A stretch of 64,000 bases of DNA from Symmachiella dynata (GCF_007747995.1 NZ_CP036276.1:2905001-2969000), one strand, 5' to 3'; counted from the stretch's first letter, positions 27,749-37,684 are shown. Made by a program: numbers and translations. The notes: a model not told the origin generated them from the sequence alone.

Positions 27749-30106
27749 ATGACTCGCTTCAAAACGCCCGTCGTATTTGCGGTTTTCCTGTCGCTGGCGA
27801 TTGTGAGCACAATGCCCACAACCTCCTATTCCCAAGAAGTCCTGCCGCGCCCCGAAGAGGCCTTCAAAGGCAAAATTGGGTTGACCTATAAAGATTCCGA
27901 AGCGGTCAAACCGAAATTGAAGGTGCCGGCGACGTTCGGTCTGGAGAATCCGCCGAACATTCTCATCGTGCTGATCGACGATTGCGGTTACGGGCAGATG
28001 GGAACATTTGGCGGGGCCATTCCGACTCCTACGCTGGATCGTGTCGCCCAAAATGGCTTGCGTTACACGCGGTTTCACACCACCGCACTCTGCTCACCGA
28101 CCCGGGCTGCGTTGCTCACTGGGCGGAACCACCATTCCGTCGGAACGGGCGTGATCGGTGAAGCGGGCACGGGATTTCCCGGCTATTCAGGAATCATTCC
28201 GGCCTCGACGGCAACGTTTGCCGAGGTCATTCGCGAATACGGTTATGCCAATGCCTGGTTCGGTAAAAATCACAACGTTCCGGACTGGGAAACCAGCCTC
28301 GTCGGCCCCTTTGACCGCTGGGCCAGCGGACTGGGCTTTGACTATTTTTATGGCTTTGTCGGTGGCGATACCGATCAGTTTCACCCCGCGCTTGTGGAAA
28401 ATAAAAAACGGATTGAACCGCCTAAAACCAACGAGGATGGTTCACCCTATCACTTCACGACCGACATCGCCGATCATGCCATTCGCATGATGCGGGCCAC
28501 CAAAGCGGTCGCGCCGCAGCGACCCTTTCTGGTCTATTTTTCCACCGGCGCAACTCACGCACCGCACCAAGTTCCCCCGGAGTGGATTGCGAAATTCAAA
28601 GGACAGTTCGATGACGGTTGGGATGCGTATCGTGAAAAAACATTCGCGCGCCAAAAACAACTCGGCGTGATCCCCCAAAACACGAAACTCACTCCGCGGC
28701 CCGATTCGCTTGCTGCTTGGGATTCAGTTCCGGAGGACGAACGCAAGATCTATGCCCGCATGATGGAAGTCTTCGCCGGCTTCACCGCACATACCGATCA
28801 CGAGGTGGGACGCGTTGTCGACGCCATCGAAGAGTTGGGCGAGTTGGACAACACGTTAATCCTCTACATCGCCGGCGACAATGGTTCGAGCGCCGAAGGG
28901 GGGCTGAATGGTCTGCTGAACGAAATGACCTTCTTTAACGCGATCCCCGAACCGCTGGAGATGAAACTCGCCTCACTCGACACGCTCGGCAGCGAAAAAC
29001 ATTACAACCACTTCCCGGCCGCATGGGCTTGGGCCATGGATACGCCGTTTCAATGGACCAAACAAATCGCCAGCCACTTCGGCGGCACCCGCAATGGCAT
29101 GGCCATCTCTTGGCCCAAAGGGATCAAAGCCCGTGGGGAAATTCGTGATCAATTCCATCACGTCATCGACATCGCCCCCACAATTCTCGAAATCATCGGC
29201 GTCGAAGCGCCGGCGCAGTTCAACGGCATCGCCCAAAAGCCGATCGAAGGCGTCAGCATGGTCTATACGTTCGATGACGCCGATGCCAAGGACCGTCGTA
29301 CGACGCAATACTTCGAAATGCTGGGCAATCAGGGGATCTATCACAACGGCTGGATGGCCAGTGCCATTCGCGGTGTCCCTTGGTTCAGCGAAAATGAGCC
29401 GGGCGATTTGCTCAACATGCCTTGGGAGCTTTATCACATCGACGAGGATTACAGCCAAGCGAACAATCTGGTGAAGCAACATCCTGAAAAGCTCGCTGAG
29501 CTGGTCAAACAATTCTTTGCCGAGGCGGCCAAGTACAATGTGTTGCCGTTGGACGATCGCAAGACCGAACGGCTAAACGTTGAGAATCGCCCCAGTCTGA
29601 CGGCCGGCCGCAAGAGCTTTACCTATCCGAACCTGCTCCGCTTGCCCGAAGGGGCCGCTCCGGACCTGAAGCACCGTAACCACACGATCATTGCCAAAGC
29701 CACGATTCCGGACGGGGGAGCCGACGGCATGCTGTTCACACAGGGCGGGCGTTTTGCCGGTTATGGTTTCTATATTTTGGATGGCAAATTGATCTACGAC
29801 TACAACCTTGTCGGCGTCGATCAATATACGATCAAGTCGAAGGAAAATGTGCCGACCGGTGATGTGACCTTAAGAGTCGTCTACAAGTCGGATGCCAACA
29901 AGCCCTTCGCCGGCGCCACCGTGACGTTATTCGCCAACGACAAACAGCTCGCAGAAGGTCGTGTCGAAAAGAGCATTCCCAACCGCGTGACACTGGACGA
30001 AACGATGGATTTCGGCTTCGACACCGGCACTCCCGTCGCCGACGACTACGAGTTGCCCTTTAAGTTTGCTGGTAAACTGAAATCGGTGACGATTGAACTT
30101 GAATGA
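27749..30106 (+). CDS. Secreted type I sulfatase (arylsulfatase family)
   Basis: 785 aa with signal peptide (PVVFAVFLSLAIVSTMPTTSYS). Metal-binding Asp pair in ILIVLIDDCGYG; the formylglycine motif CSPTRAALLTGR has Cys at about 115, the anaerobic/aerobic-maturase-compatible C-x-P-x-R type. Further active-site pieces are GKNHNVPDWE and YIAGDNGSSAEGG. Such enzymes hydrolyse sulfate esters, in planctomycetes usually on marine or plant polysaccharides; maturation of the Cys needs a separate enzyme not found here. A C-terminal domain of about 170 residues (ATIPDGGADGMLFTQGGRFAG) is longer than in the shortest sulfatases and may bind ligand. Confidence 0.92.
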   Translation: MTRFKTPVVFAVFLSLAIVSTMPTTSYSQEVLPRPEEAFKGKIGLTYKDSEAVKPKLKVPATFGLENPPNILIVLIDDCGYGQMGTFGGAIPTPTLDRVAQNGLRYTRFHTTALCSPTRAALLTGRNHHSVGTGVIGEAGTGFPGYSGIIPASTATFAEVIREYGYANAWFGKNHNVPDWETSLVGPFDRWASGLGFDYFYGFVGGDTDQFHPALVENKKRIEPPKTNEDGSPYHFTTDIADHAIRMMRATKAVAPQRPFLVYFSTGATHAPHQVPPEWIAKFKGQFDDGWDAYREKTFARQKQLGVIPQNTKLTPRPDSLAAWDSVPEDERKIYARMMEVFAGFTAHTDHEVGRVVDAIEELGELDNTLILYIAGDNGSSAEGGLNGLLNEMTFFNAIPEPLEMKLASLDTLGSEKHYNHFPAAWAWAMDTPFQWTKQIASHFGGTRNGMAISWPKGIKARGEIRDQFHHVIDIAPTILEIIGVEAPAQFNGIAQKPIEGVSMVYTFDDADAKDRRTTQYFEMLGNQGIYHNGWMASAIRGVPWFSENEPGDLLNMPWELYHIDEDYSQANNLVKQHPEKLAELVKQFFAEAAKYNVLPLDDRKTERLNVENRPSLTAGRKSFTYPNLLRLPEGAAPDLKHRNHTIIAKATIPDGGADGMLFTQGGRFAGYGFYILDGKLIYDYNLVGVDQYTIKSKENVPTGDVTLRVVYKSDANKPFAGATVTLFANDKQLAEGRVEKSIPNRVTLDETMDFGFDTGTPVADDYELPFKFAGKLKSVTIELE

Positions 30107-30154
30107 AGGAATTCGAGAATTCACGATCATTCGGAATCCCAATTGGCCAGTGGA

Positions 30155-31084
30155 TCAAGACCGGCTCGCCACCCACAGAAAATTCTTGTCAACAATTTCC
30201 TGTTCCCCGTTCCAGCGGTAGGCACACAAAATTCCATCCTTAGCGACGCTGTAGTCGACGCAGGCGACGTTTGTCGCCAGGCGGGTGGGGTGGTCGGACC
30301 ATAGCCAGTAGTGGCCCAAAAAGACGGGCGGCGCATCGGCGGCGTAGATGGCGCGAGTGTCGACCATGGACTCCGACAGCGGTGTGTCGGGAGCCAGTGG
30401 AGCAGGGGGGAGGGCGTAATCGCGGAGGCTTTTGCCTTCGGGCGATTCAAACCACCGCACGCGGACATTGGTGCGGAGGTTGCCGTCCTTGTCCCGGTAG
30501 GTGATCCCCTCGGGCAGGGGAAATTCTTTGCCCTTGAGCACGTCGTCGACGGCTAGATAGAGGTCCGAGCCTTGGTTGGTCGCCTCGACCATGAAGTCGG
30601 TTGTGACTCCGCCATATTGCTTGAGCGCCGCAGTGATTGTTTCTTGATGGCTGGGTTGCCAGCAGGCGTGCACGACATTGATTCCCTCCAGCGCCAGCCA
30701 CATCGGCAGCGTCCGAAACCAATCGATGGCACTGGCCAGTTCGTCGGTGGATAATTGCGTCCAAGTGGCTGCGAACTGGCCGTTGTTTTTTTCGGTGTGC
30801 TCACGCAAATACCGGTGATTCTCTGTGGGATGCAGAGTGCTCCAGGCAATCGCGTTGAATTCGTGATTGCCCATCACCGCCCGAGCACTGCCGGCTTCCA
30901 CCATCGGTCGGACAATCTGCAGCACTTCACGAATCTGTGGACCGCGGTCGATGAAGTCACCAACGAAGACCGCCGTCCGCAGTGGATGTGCGTAATACCC
31001 ACTCTGGCGATCATACCCCAGGTTGCCCAGAAGTTCGCTCAATTCGTCCGCATGCCCGTGAATGTCGCCGATGATGTCGTACAT
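30155..31084 (-). CDS. Calcineurin-like metallophosphoesterase (diadenosine tetraphosphatase-like)
   Basis: 309 aa from ATG 31084 (MYDIIGDIHGHADELSELLG); the frame is open further upstream, but that extension has no recognisable protein character. Metal-binding motifs are GDIHGH, FVGDFIDRGP and VMGNHEFNAI, with His in VVHACWQPSH and LGHYW. This pattern fits the symmetrical Ap4A hydrolase/PrpE branch of phosphoprotein phosphatase-type enzymes. Substrate specificity is uncertain: Ap4A or protein phosphate are both possible. It is convergent with the sulfatase gene, 48 bp apart. Confidence 0.85.
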   Translation of the reverse strand: MYDIIGDIHGHADELSELLGNLGYDRQSGYYAHPLRTAVFVGDFIDRGPQIREVLQIVRPMVEAGSARAVMGNHEFNAIAWSTLHPTENHRYLREHTEKNNGQFAATWTQLSTDELASAIDWFRTLPMWLALEGINVVHACWQPSHQETITAALKQYGGVTTDFMVEATNQGSDLYLAVDDVLKGKEFPLPEGITYRDKDGNLRTNVRVRWFESPEGKSLRDYALPPAPLAPDTPLSESMVDTRAIYAADAPPVFLGHYWLWSDHPTRLATNVACVDYSVAKDGILCAYRWNGEQEIVDKNFLWVASRS

Positions 31085-31454
31085 GATGCAATCGCATTTC
31101 CCGAGATTCGAAGTCTGTTTTTCACGTCCCGCAGGTGAAGGGACGCCCCAAATTGTCGCTAAGCTGATCGTAGACTTTCGGCGAACCTCCTGCAAATACC
31201 TCTCCAGGAAGGCCTTTTTTTGCGGTTGTCGAATGCGGAGCGAGTACCATGTCAGTCGGGGGAACGTTATAATCCGCCCGCGGACGAGCACATCAAATCG
31301 GTCGATTTCGCTGGCACAATTCTTCAAGGGGAGGGATATTGCGATGCGGAATCTTCCAGGAATATTCGACCGCTCGGGCAATTCATGACAACGATCGCGG
31401 TTCCCGCGCCGTCGCAGTATGCACCTTGAAATGGGCACTTAGGAATATAGAAAA

Positions 31455-32798
31455 ATGTGGATGCAGGATGTCATAGAGATTCTCATCGCGATTGCGCTGG
31501 TGCTACTCAACGGATTTTTTGTGGCAGCTGAGTTTGCGTTGGTGAAAGTTCGTGGCGGACAGGTAGACGAGTTGGTGCGAGCCGGGCGGCCCTTTGCGCG
31601 TACGGGGCAATGGCTGGTGGAACGCATGGAAGGGGCACTTTCGGCCTGCCAGTTGGGGATCACCATGGCATCGCTGGCCTTGGGTTGGGTGGGGGAACCG
31701 GCCTTCGCACACTTGTTGCGGCCCCTGCTGGAAACATTGGGGATGCACTCAGAAGCCGTACTGCACACGACCGCGTTTGTGATTGCCTTTAGCGTGATCA
31801 CTTCGTTGCACTTGGTCATCGGCGAACAGGCGCCGAAGATCTTCGCCATTCGTCGCGCGGACCAAGTGTTGTTGTGGTGTGCGTTGCCGTTGAAGTGGTT
31901 CTATTTGCTGACTTACCCCATGATGGTGGCGCTGAACGTCTCGACGGCGTTTTTGCTCAAACAAGTTGGGCTAGAAGGAGAGTCAGAGCACGATGCTCCG
32001 CATAGTGAGGATGAACTTCGCGCACTGTTGCGGCAATCGCATGTGAGCGGACATCTCAGCCGGTCAGAACACCGATTGTTACACGCGGTGTTCGAATTCG
32101 ACGACATGGTCTGCCGACGGATCATGGTGCCGCGCGTCGAGGTGGAGTTCTTTGGGATCAACGATCCTCCTCGGCAATGTATCGAGTTGGCTCGCCGCAC
32201 AAAGCACACGCGTTACCCCATTTGCAATAACTCGCTGGATGAAGTGCTGGGTGTGATCCATGTCAAAGATTTAGTCGGGCTGGAAGTCAACGATGCGTTT
32301 GACTGGAACACGATTATGCGTCCACCGCGCAAAGTGCCAGAGAACATGCCGATCAGCAAGTTGCTGCGGCATTTTCAAGCGACGCACCAGTTGATGGCGT
32401 TTGTCGTCGACGAATATGGCACGGTGATCGGCATTGTCACGTTGGAGAACGTGTTGGAACAGATCATCGGTGAAGTCGACGATGAATTCGACAATGCGGA
32501 ACCGAATATCGTCTCTCAAGGAGCCAATGAATGGTTGGTTTTGGGGACGACACCGGTCGATGAGATCAGCCGCTATTTCAAAATTGCCCTCGACGTGACC
32601 GACGCCGATACGTTTTCCGGGGTCCTGGTGAATAGCGCTCAACGATTGCTTTCCGTGGGCGACCGGATTGAATTGGGTGAATATATCGTCGATGTGGTGG
32701 AAGTTCGCGACGACCGGGCAGCGCTGGTCCGTGTGACGCGCCCTTCGGTTGAGAATTCCGGGCCGCCGGAAGATTCCTCGCAGAGCCCTGATCCATAA
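31455..32798 (+). CDS. CNNM/CorC (UPF0053, hemolysin C-like) membrane protein
   Basis: 447 aa. The N-terminal DUF21 transmembrane domain (residues ~1-190) has VLLNGFFVAAEFALVKVR and CQLGITMASLALGWVGEPA. Two CBS motifs follow (MVCRRIMVPRVEVEFF; MRPPRKVPENMPISKLLRHF), with FVVDEYGTVIGIVTLENVLEQIIGEVDDEFD and a C-terminal CorC/HlyC domain. Family members are linked to Mg2+ (or Na+/Mg2+) transport. CorA comes next in the same direction, 107 bp on, which supports a role in divalent-ion balance. ATP binding by the CBS pair is known in relatives. Confidence 0.88.
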   Translation: MWMQDVIEILIAIALVLLNGFFVAAEFALVKVRGGQVDELVRAGRPFARTGQWLVERMEGALSACQLGITMASLALGWVGEPAFAHLLRPLLETLGMHSEAVLHTTAFVIAFSVITSLHLVIGEQAPKIFAIRRADQVLLWCALPLKWFYLLTYPMMVALNVSTAFLLKQVGLEGESEHDAPHSEDELRALLRQSHVSGHLSRSEHRLLHAVFEFDDMVCRRIMVPRVEVEFFGINDPPRQCIELARRTKHTRYPICNNSLDEVLGVIHVKDLVGLEVNDAFDWNTIMRPPRKVPENMPISKLLRHFQATHQLMAFVVDEYGTVIGIVTLENVLEQIIGEVDDEFDNAEPNIVSQGANEWLVLGTTPVDEISRYFKIALDVTDADTFSGVLVNSAQRLLSVGDRIELGEYIVDVVEVRDDRAALVRVTRPSVENSGPPEDSSQSPDP

Positions 32799-32904
32799 GC
32801 CGAGGCAAGTTGATTGCTCTTGAATGGAAATCGGCTTGTGGAATAACCAGTAAGGCGATTCGGCTAGACAATTCACCCGGGCCAGTTGATGGAGAACGGT
32901 CGGT

Positions 32905-34029
32905 ATGTGGTTGAATGCATTGGGGGGCAAGTCATTGTTCAAGAAAAGGCATCCCGATGTCGGTGCGCGACCGGGGACATTGGTGATCAGCGAAGACGCG
33001 TCGCAGCCGAAAATTCATGTGATGCATTTTACGCCCGAGGAGTTGAAGGAAGAAGACGTCACCGATACCGAACAACTCCGCGCGGCATACGACCCGAACA
33101 CGACCACTTGGGTCGACGTGCAAGGCTTTGGCGACGAAAAGATGATCCGCAGGATCGCCGAAAAGTTTGCCATTCATCCGCTGGCCATCGAAGACATTAT
33201 TAATGTCCCACAGCGTCCCAAAGCAGAAACGTATGACGATCAGATCTTGATCATCGTTCGGATGGTGAATTCGATAGGGCAGGCTGAGATTGACATCGAG
33301 CAAGTTAGTATTGTCCTTGGAAAAAACTATGTCCTGACGTTTCAGGAACGCTACGGCGATGTTCTTGATCCGGTCCGTCGACGTATCCGTAGCGGCAAGG
33401 GACGGATTCGTACCGAAGGACCCGACTATGTCGCCTACGCGATTTTTGACACGATTGTCGATGCCTACTATCCCGTTTTGGAGGAGATCGGCAACTATTT
33501 AGAAGACTTAGAAATCACGGTGGTCGAGAATCCCACCCCGCGATTGCTCAAATATCTGAATCAAGTCAAGAACCGCCTAATCAATCTCCGCCGTGCCATT
33601 TGGCCGCAGCGACAAGTCGCCAATTCACTGGCCCGCGACGAGCATCCGCTGATTGATCCCAATGTGCGCATTTACCTCCGCGATACATACGACCATTGCG
33701 TGCAGTCGGCCGAAGTGGTGGAGATGTATCGCGAGATGGTCACCGGTCTAATGAATATGTATCTCGCATCGGTTGCCAATCGTCAAAATGAAGTCATGAA
33801 GGTGTTGACGATTACGGCTGCGATTTTCATTCCATTGACATTCATGGCGGGCATTTACGGCATGAACTTCGAATACATGCCCGAATTGCATGTCCCCTGG
33901 GCCTATCCCTTGATATGGACTACCATGATACTCATGGCCGGAGGCATGCTCTTCTACTTCTACCGCAAGGGCTGGATTTGGAATCGCGATGACGACGAGG
34001 ACTTTCCGGGAAAGGACGGCGGACCGTGA
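32905..34029 (+). CDS. corA: CorA-type magnesium/cobalt channel
   Basis: 374 aa. A large cytoplasmic alpha/beta domain (HPLAIEDIINVPQRPKAETYDD) and long stalk helix are followed by two C-terminal membrane helices: the first ends in the signature YGMNFEYMPEL and the second is PLIWTTMILMAGGMLFYFYRKGW. GMN is the selectivity element of CorA pentamers. The charged tail DDDEDFPGKDGG is short. Next to the CNNM/CorC-like gene it suggests a small divalent-ion locus. Confidence 0.92.
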   Translation: MWLNALGGKSLFKKRHPDVGARPGTLVISEDASQPKIHVMHFTPEELKEEDVTDTEQLRAAYDPNTTTWVDVQGFGDEKMIRRIAEKFAIHPLAIEDIINVPQRPKAETYDDQILIIVRMVNSIGQAEIDIEQVSIVLGKNYVLTFQERYGDVLDPVRRRIRSGKGRIRTEGPDYVAYAIFDTIVDAYYPVLEEIGNYLEDLEITVVENPTPRLLKYLNQVKNRLINLRRAIWPQRQVANSLARDEHPLIDPNVRIYLRDTYDHCVQSAEVVEMYREMVTGLMNMYLASVANRQNEVMKVLTITAAIFIPLTFMAGIYGMNFEYMPELHVPWAYPLIWTTMILMAGGMLFYFYRKGWIWNRDDDEDFPGKDGGP

Positions 34030-34093
34030 TGCGGGTGGGTGAGACGTTTCACCGCCAAACGGGAAGTGAATTCCGACATCCAGGAGCAAATCG

Positions 34094-35185
34094 ATGATCG
34101 ATGGCAAACGCCAATTTCGCATTCTGTTCTGGGCGTTTGTGTCGATGTGGTTGCTCTCTTCCACGATCGCGTTTGCTCAACCGGGTGAGGAACGCGTCCT
34201 CCGAATCGGCACAAAAGAAGCAGCCCCCTTTTCGATTCTCAACGAAGATGGAACCTGGAGCGGAATCAGTATCGAACTGTGGCGCGGCGTCGCTAACCAG
34301 ATGGGGCTTCGCTACGAATTCGAAAACCTGCCGCTGGATGAAATCCTTGCCGGAGTGGAATCGGGAGAACTCGACGCGGGCGTCGCGGCGATTACCATCA
34401 CGCACGAACGTGAGCAATACCTCGATTTTTCGCATTCTTACTTCAATTCCGGACTGGGCATTGCCGTTCCGCAGCGTCAAACGGCCAATTGGTCCGCCGT
34501 GGTGAAGCGAATCTTTTCCATGGTGTTCTTGAAGATCGTGCTGACAATCTTTCTCGTGTTACTGGCGATGGGCACGCTGGTGTATCTCTTTGAACGACGA
34601 CGAAACCGGGGAGATTTCGGAGGCAGCGTCTTGAGAGGGTTATCGAGCGGCATTTGGTGGGCCGCGGTCACCATGACCACCGTTGGTTATGGCGACAAGG
34701 TTCCCAAGTCTCCGGGAGGACGAGCGATTGCCGTATTGTGGATGTACACGGCGATCATCATTATCTCGATTTTTACCGCATCGGTGACATCAATACTCAC
34801 GTTATCACAACTTGAGTCGAACGTGCGTGGTCCACGCGACTTGCACAATGTCCGTTTGGCGACCGTGTCTGATTCGACCAGTGCCAAATATTTGCGGCGT
34901 CAGGGAATTGCTTTCAAGGAGTTTCCGACAGTTGATGAATGCCTGGCGAGTCTCGAACGAAACCAATTCGACGCGGTGGTTTATGACGCACCGATTTTGC
35001 GTTATGTTGTTCACAACGAACATCCGGGCCTCATTCAAGTCTTACCGGCGACGTTTGATAAACAAGATTACGCGATTGCGATTCCTCCCGAAAGTCCGTT
35101 TCGCGAATCGCTCAATCAATCCATCTTGCAGGTGATCACGACACCGCAATGGGATGAGACGTTGCGGCGATATTTGGGCGACTGA
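34094..35185 (+). CDS. Prokaryotic ionotropic glutamate receptor-like channel with K+ filter
   Basis: 363 aa with signal peptide (residues ~1-28, ending TIAFAQP). A ligand-binding lobe S1 (about 34-128; LRIGTKEAAPFSILNEDG, GISIELWRGVANQMGL) precedes the channel: TM1 about 145-166, a re-entrant pore with TTVGYGDKVP at 195-204, and TM2 about 211-236. Lobe S2 follows to the C-terminus. This is the GluR0 layout: a solute-binding domain split by a K+ channel pore. The ligand is probably an amino acid, by family. The paralogue immediately downstream has the same plan but a different filter. Confidence 0.9.
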   Translation: MIDGKRQFRILFWAFVSMWLLSSTIAFAQPGEERVLRIGTKEAAPFSILNEDGTWSGISIELWRGVANQMGLRYEFENLPLDEILAGVESGELDAGVAAITITHEREQYLDFSHSYFNSGLGIAVPQRQTANWSAVVKRIFSMVFLKIVLTIFLVLLAMGTLVYLFERRRNRGDFGGSVLRGLSSGIWWAAVTMTTVGYGDKVPKSPGGRAIAVLWMYTAIIIISIFTASVTSILTLSQLESNVRGPRDLHNVRLATVSDSTSAKYLRRQGIAFKEFPTVDECLASLERNQFDAVVYDAPILRYVVHNEHPGLIQVLPATFDKQDYAIAIPPESPFRESLNQSILQVITTPQWDETLRRYLGD

Positions 35186-35243
35186 CATGCTGTGGATGAT
35201 GTTGTTGTGAGAGTTTTACGATACGACAGGGAGCCGTAATACA

Positions 35244-36329
35244 TTGGCGACTTCAACTTTACTCTTGGTTTTACTCGCACTGGGGCAAGTCGACCCAGCA
35301 CAGACGCAGGACGGCGGTGCGACCGAAACAAAACCGCTCGTGGTAGCGACGAAGGAAAGCCCGCCGTTTTCGTTTCGTGATGCGGACGGGCAGTGGACGG
35401 GCATCAGCGTGGAATTGTGGCGGCATATGGCCGATGAACTGGGCCTGAAATATGAATTCCGCGAAATGCCCTTGGACCAGATGTTTGAGGGGTTGGAAAA
35501 GGGGAACGTTGACGTCGCCGTTGCCGCCATCAGTGTCACAGCCGACCGCCACAAACGCGTGGATTTCTGCCATCCCTATTTCACCACCGGCTTAGGAGTC
35601 GCGGTTGACGCTGAGCACTCTTCGGGCGGTTGGAGAGTCCTTCGCCGGATCATCTCGACACGATTGCTGACGATTGTCAGCATCATGATCGGCATCGTTT
35701 TAGTCTGCGGCATCTTGTTCTGGTTCTTTGAACGCCAATCCAACGAACAGATGTTCGGTGGGAAACGCCGCAAGGGGATCGGGATGGGGATGTGGTGGTC
35801 CACGATCGTATTGCTGGGACACAAGGGGGTATTCCCGGTCAGCGTTTCCGGACGAATTCTGGCTTGCGGTGCGATGCTGGCCAGTATTTTGCTGTTCTCG
35901 ATCCTGACCGGCGTGATTACATCGGCACTAACGATCGGACATATGGACGTGGGGATTTCACATCCGGGAGATTTGCGACGCATCAAAACGATTACGGTCG
36001 AACCGAGCACGAGCGCCGACTTTTTGCGAGGCAAACGTATCCCATTTCGCAGTTATCCAACGATCGCCGAGGCAGCGCAAGCGCTCGCCGGGGTCCGCTC
36101 AGAAGCGCTGGTTTATGACGAAGCGCAATTGAGGTATCTAGCGAATTCCGAGTACTACGGACGGATCCACGTCCTGTCCGTCTCATTCCACACTCAAGAT
36201 TACGCCATCGCCCTAAAACCCGGCAGTCCATTGCGCAAGCCGCTCAATCAGTCGCTGCTGAATTACCGAGCCAGCGAAGGGTGGAACGAATTGGTGTATC
36301 GCTATCTGGGCGAAGATGTTGTGGATTGA
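35244..36329 (+). CDS. Glutamate receptor-like protein with a divergent pore filter
   Basis: 361 aa from TTG 35244 (CAGGGAG upstream). It shares the layout of the preceding gene: short signal peptide, S1 lobe (VVATKESPPFSFRDADGQ; GISVELWRHMADELGL), TM1 about 142-163, pore region and TM2, then S2 (FHTQDYAIALKPGSPLRKPLNQSLL). Where the neighbour has TTVGYGDKVP this protein has VLLGHKGVFP at 189-198, so no canonical K+ filter remains. It may be a non-selective channel, a subunit mixed with its neighbour, or a non-conducting receptor. The two genes are 58 bp apart and are probably an old tandem duplication. Confidence 0.85.
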   Translation: MATSTLLLVLLALGQVDPAQTQDGGATETKPLVVATKESPPFSFRDADGQWTGISVELWRHMADELGLKYEFREMPLDQMFEGLEKGNVDVAVAAISVTADRHKRVDFCHPYFTTGLGVAVDAEHSSGGWRVLRRIISTRLLTIVSIMIGIVLVCGILFWFFERQSNEQMFGGKRRKGIGMGMWWSTIVLLGHKGVFPVSVSGRILACGAMLASILLFSILTGVITSALTIGHMDVGISHPGDLRRIKTITVEPSTSADFLRGKRIPFRSYPTIAEAAQALAGVRSEALVYDEAQLRYLANSEYYGRIHVLSVSFHTQDYAIALKPGSPLRKPLNQSLLNYRASEGWNELVYRYLGEDVVD

Positions 36330-36380
36330 TGATCCACGCCCCCGCCCGATGAAAGTTCACCGAGCCTCCAGATAGGAAAA

Positions 36381-37574
36381 CTACCGCAACGAACGATTCA
36401 ACCGCGTGCGGTGGTATTCAGCACGCTCAGCGGAGGTCATCGATGCAAAGTCGCGCGCGGTGGCATCCGTGGACGCCGGGGCAGCGGTGCTGGTTGCTGT
36501 CGTAGACGCTGTGGTGGATGTCGGCAAGCTAATGGTTGTCCCATTGCCGGCATAACTCATCACGGCGGTTTGCAGCGTTAGGTCTTCTTCCAGCGATCGA
36601 TTGGGGCGGATGCTCAGTTTTTCCAGCACCGCGTGATAGGCATGGACCGCTTCTTCGGGGCCGATGTCGCCGTTGACGATCAGCCGTAGGAATTGCACGA
36701 AGGCGAGTTGGCATTCGGCGTTGTTGATTTTGCGACCGAATAGGGCGATCCGTGCTCCGTATTTTTGCGCTTCGGCAATCAGCTTAAACGCATCGAGCGT
36801 CGTGCCCGCACTGCCGCCCAGCACACCGACGATTAAATGCGGATCGTAGGTGACCAATTCCTCCATCGCCTGCGGGCCGTGGTACACCATCTTTAAAAAG
36901 ATGGGTCGGCCAGCCGTGGCGACGCCGGCCAACGTGCGGGCAATCAGATCGTTGATAAACCCGGCTTGCAATTCGGGGGCGACGGCGCCGGGGACGTTAG
37001 GATCGAAGATCTCCAGAAAATGCCGAAACCCCTTCCGCTCCGCTTCTTCGCGAAACAGTTTGTATTGCTCCAGGGTGTGCAGGTCCAATTCCAGGTCGTT
37101 GTTGAATGTGACAGAGAATAACCCCAAGTCCGCTCCGCGCGAGCGTTCTTCGGTCTTGCAGTCGAGATGTCCGCATTGAATGTGATCCAGCGAGGCGGAA
37201 CGAAACGGATGCGCGGGTTCCTGATACACTGCGCCCCCACGCACCACATGCACATCGGTTGTGTCGTTCGCGCGGGCGGCGGGGGTGATGGCGGAGTTAT
37301 CGAACAGCCGTTCGTTGATCGTCAGGGCTTCGCTGGTACTGGCCGACATGAGCATGATGTCGACGACGCCCTGGTGAATGATTTCACGGATCTGCTGACG
37401 GTATTCGGCCAACGTTTTGAATCGCACTTCACCATCGTGCCGCTCAGGAGATTTTCCCGGTGCACCGATGCCGAACGCCATATCCGCATCCTTGGCGTCG
37501 GCGATGATGAAATCTTTGCATCCCGACGGATCAGCATGGATAGCAGCGAGTTTTTGATCCAGCGATTTTTGCAT
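36381..37574 (-). CDS. TIM-barrel, class I aldolase-like protein of the BMC operon
   Basis: 397 aa from ATG 37574; the frame is open upstream, but that part overlaps repeats and the neighbouring gene. The body looks like a DhnA/LacD-type barrel: GVVDIMLMSASTSEALTINERL, FSVTFNNDLELDLHTLEQYK, FLEIFDPNV, and GRPIFLKMVYHGPQAM, whose Lys sits where class I aldolases carry the Schiff-base Lys, then VGVLGGSAGTT. After about residue 345 a Ser/Thr/Ala-only linker leads to a C-terminal helix (SMTSAERAEYHRTRLNRSL). It is the last gene of the BMC operon. I infer a sugar-phosphate aldolase-like role; the exact reaction is unknown. Confidence 0.65.
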   Translation of the reverse strand: MQKSLDQKLAAIHADPSGCKDFIIADAKDADMAFGIGAPGKSPERHDGEVRFKTLAEYRQQIREIIHQGVVDIMLMSASTSEALTINERLFDNSAITPAARANDTTDVHVVRGGAVYQEPAHPFRSASLDHIQCGHLDCKTEERSRGADLGLFSVTFNNDLELDLHTLEQYKLFREEAERKGFRHFLEIFDPNVPGAVAPELQAGFINDLIARTLAGVATAGRPIFLKMVYHGPQAMEELVTYDPHLIVGVLGGSAGTTLDAFKLIAEAQKYGARIALFGRKINNAECQLAFVQFLRLIVNGDIGPEEAVHAYHAVLEKLSIRPNRSLEEDLTLQTAVMSYAGNGTTISLPTSTTASTTATSTAAPASTDATARDFASMTSAERAEYHRTRLNRSLR

Positions 37575-37593
37575 GATAGCAGAGTTTTTCTTA

Positions 37594-37619
37594 TCCCAAG
37601 CCGACGGCTTCGCCGTCGT
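37594..37619. repeat. Dispersed palindromic repeat, copy 2
   Basis: Same core GACGGCTTCGCCGTC with TCCCAAGCC before it. It forms an inverted pair with the copy at 37685-37710 in the gap between the dehydrogenase and the last gene of the BMC operon. Confidence 0.8.
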
Positions 37620-37684
37620 TAGGGGCGGTGTTTTTAATGACGTGCGATCACATTGGGAAATTGATCCGCAGGTGAACGTCGTGT

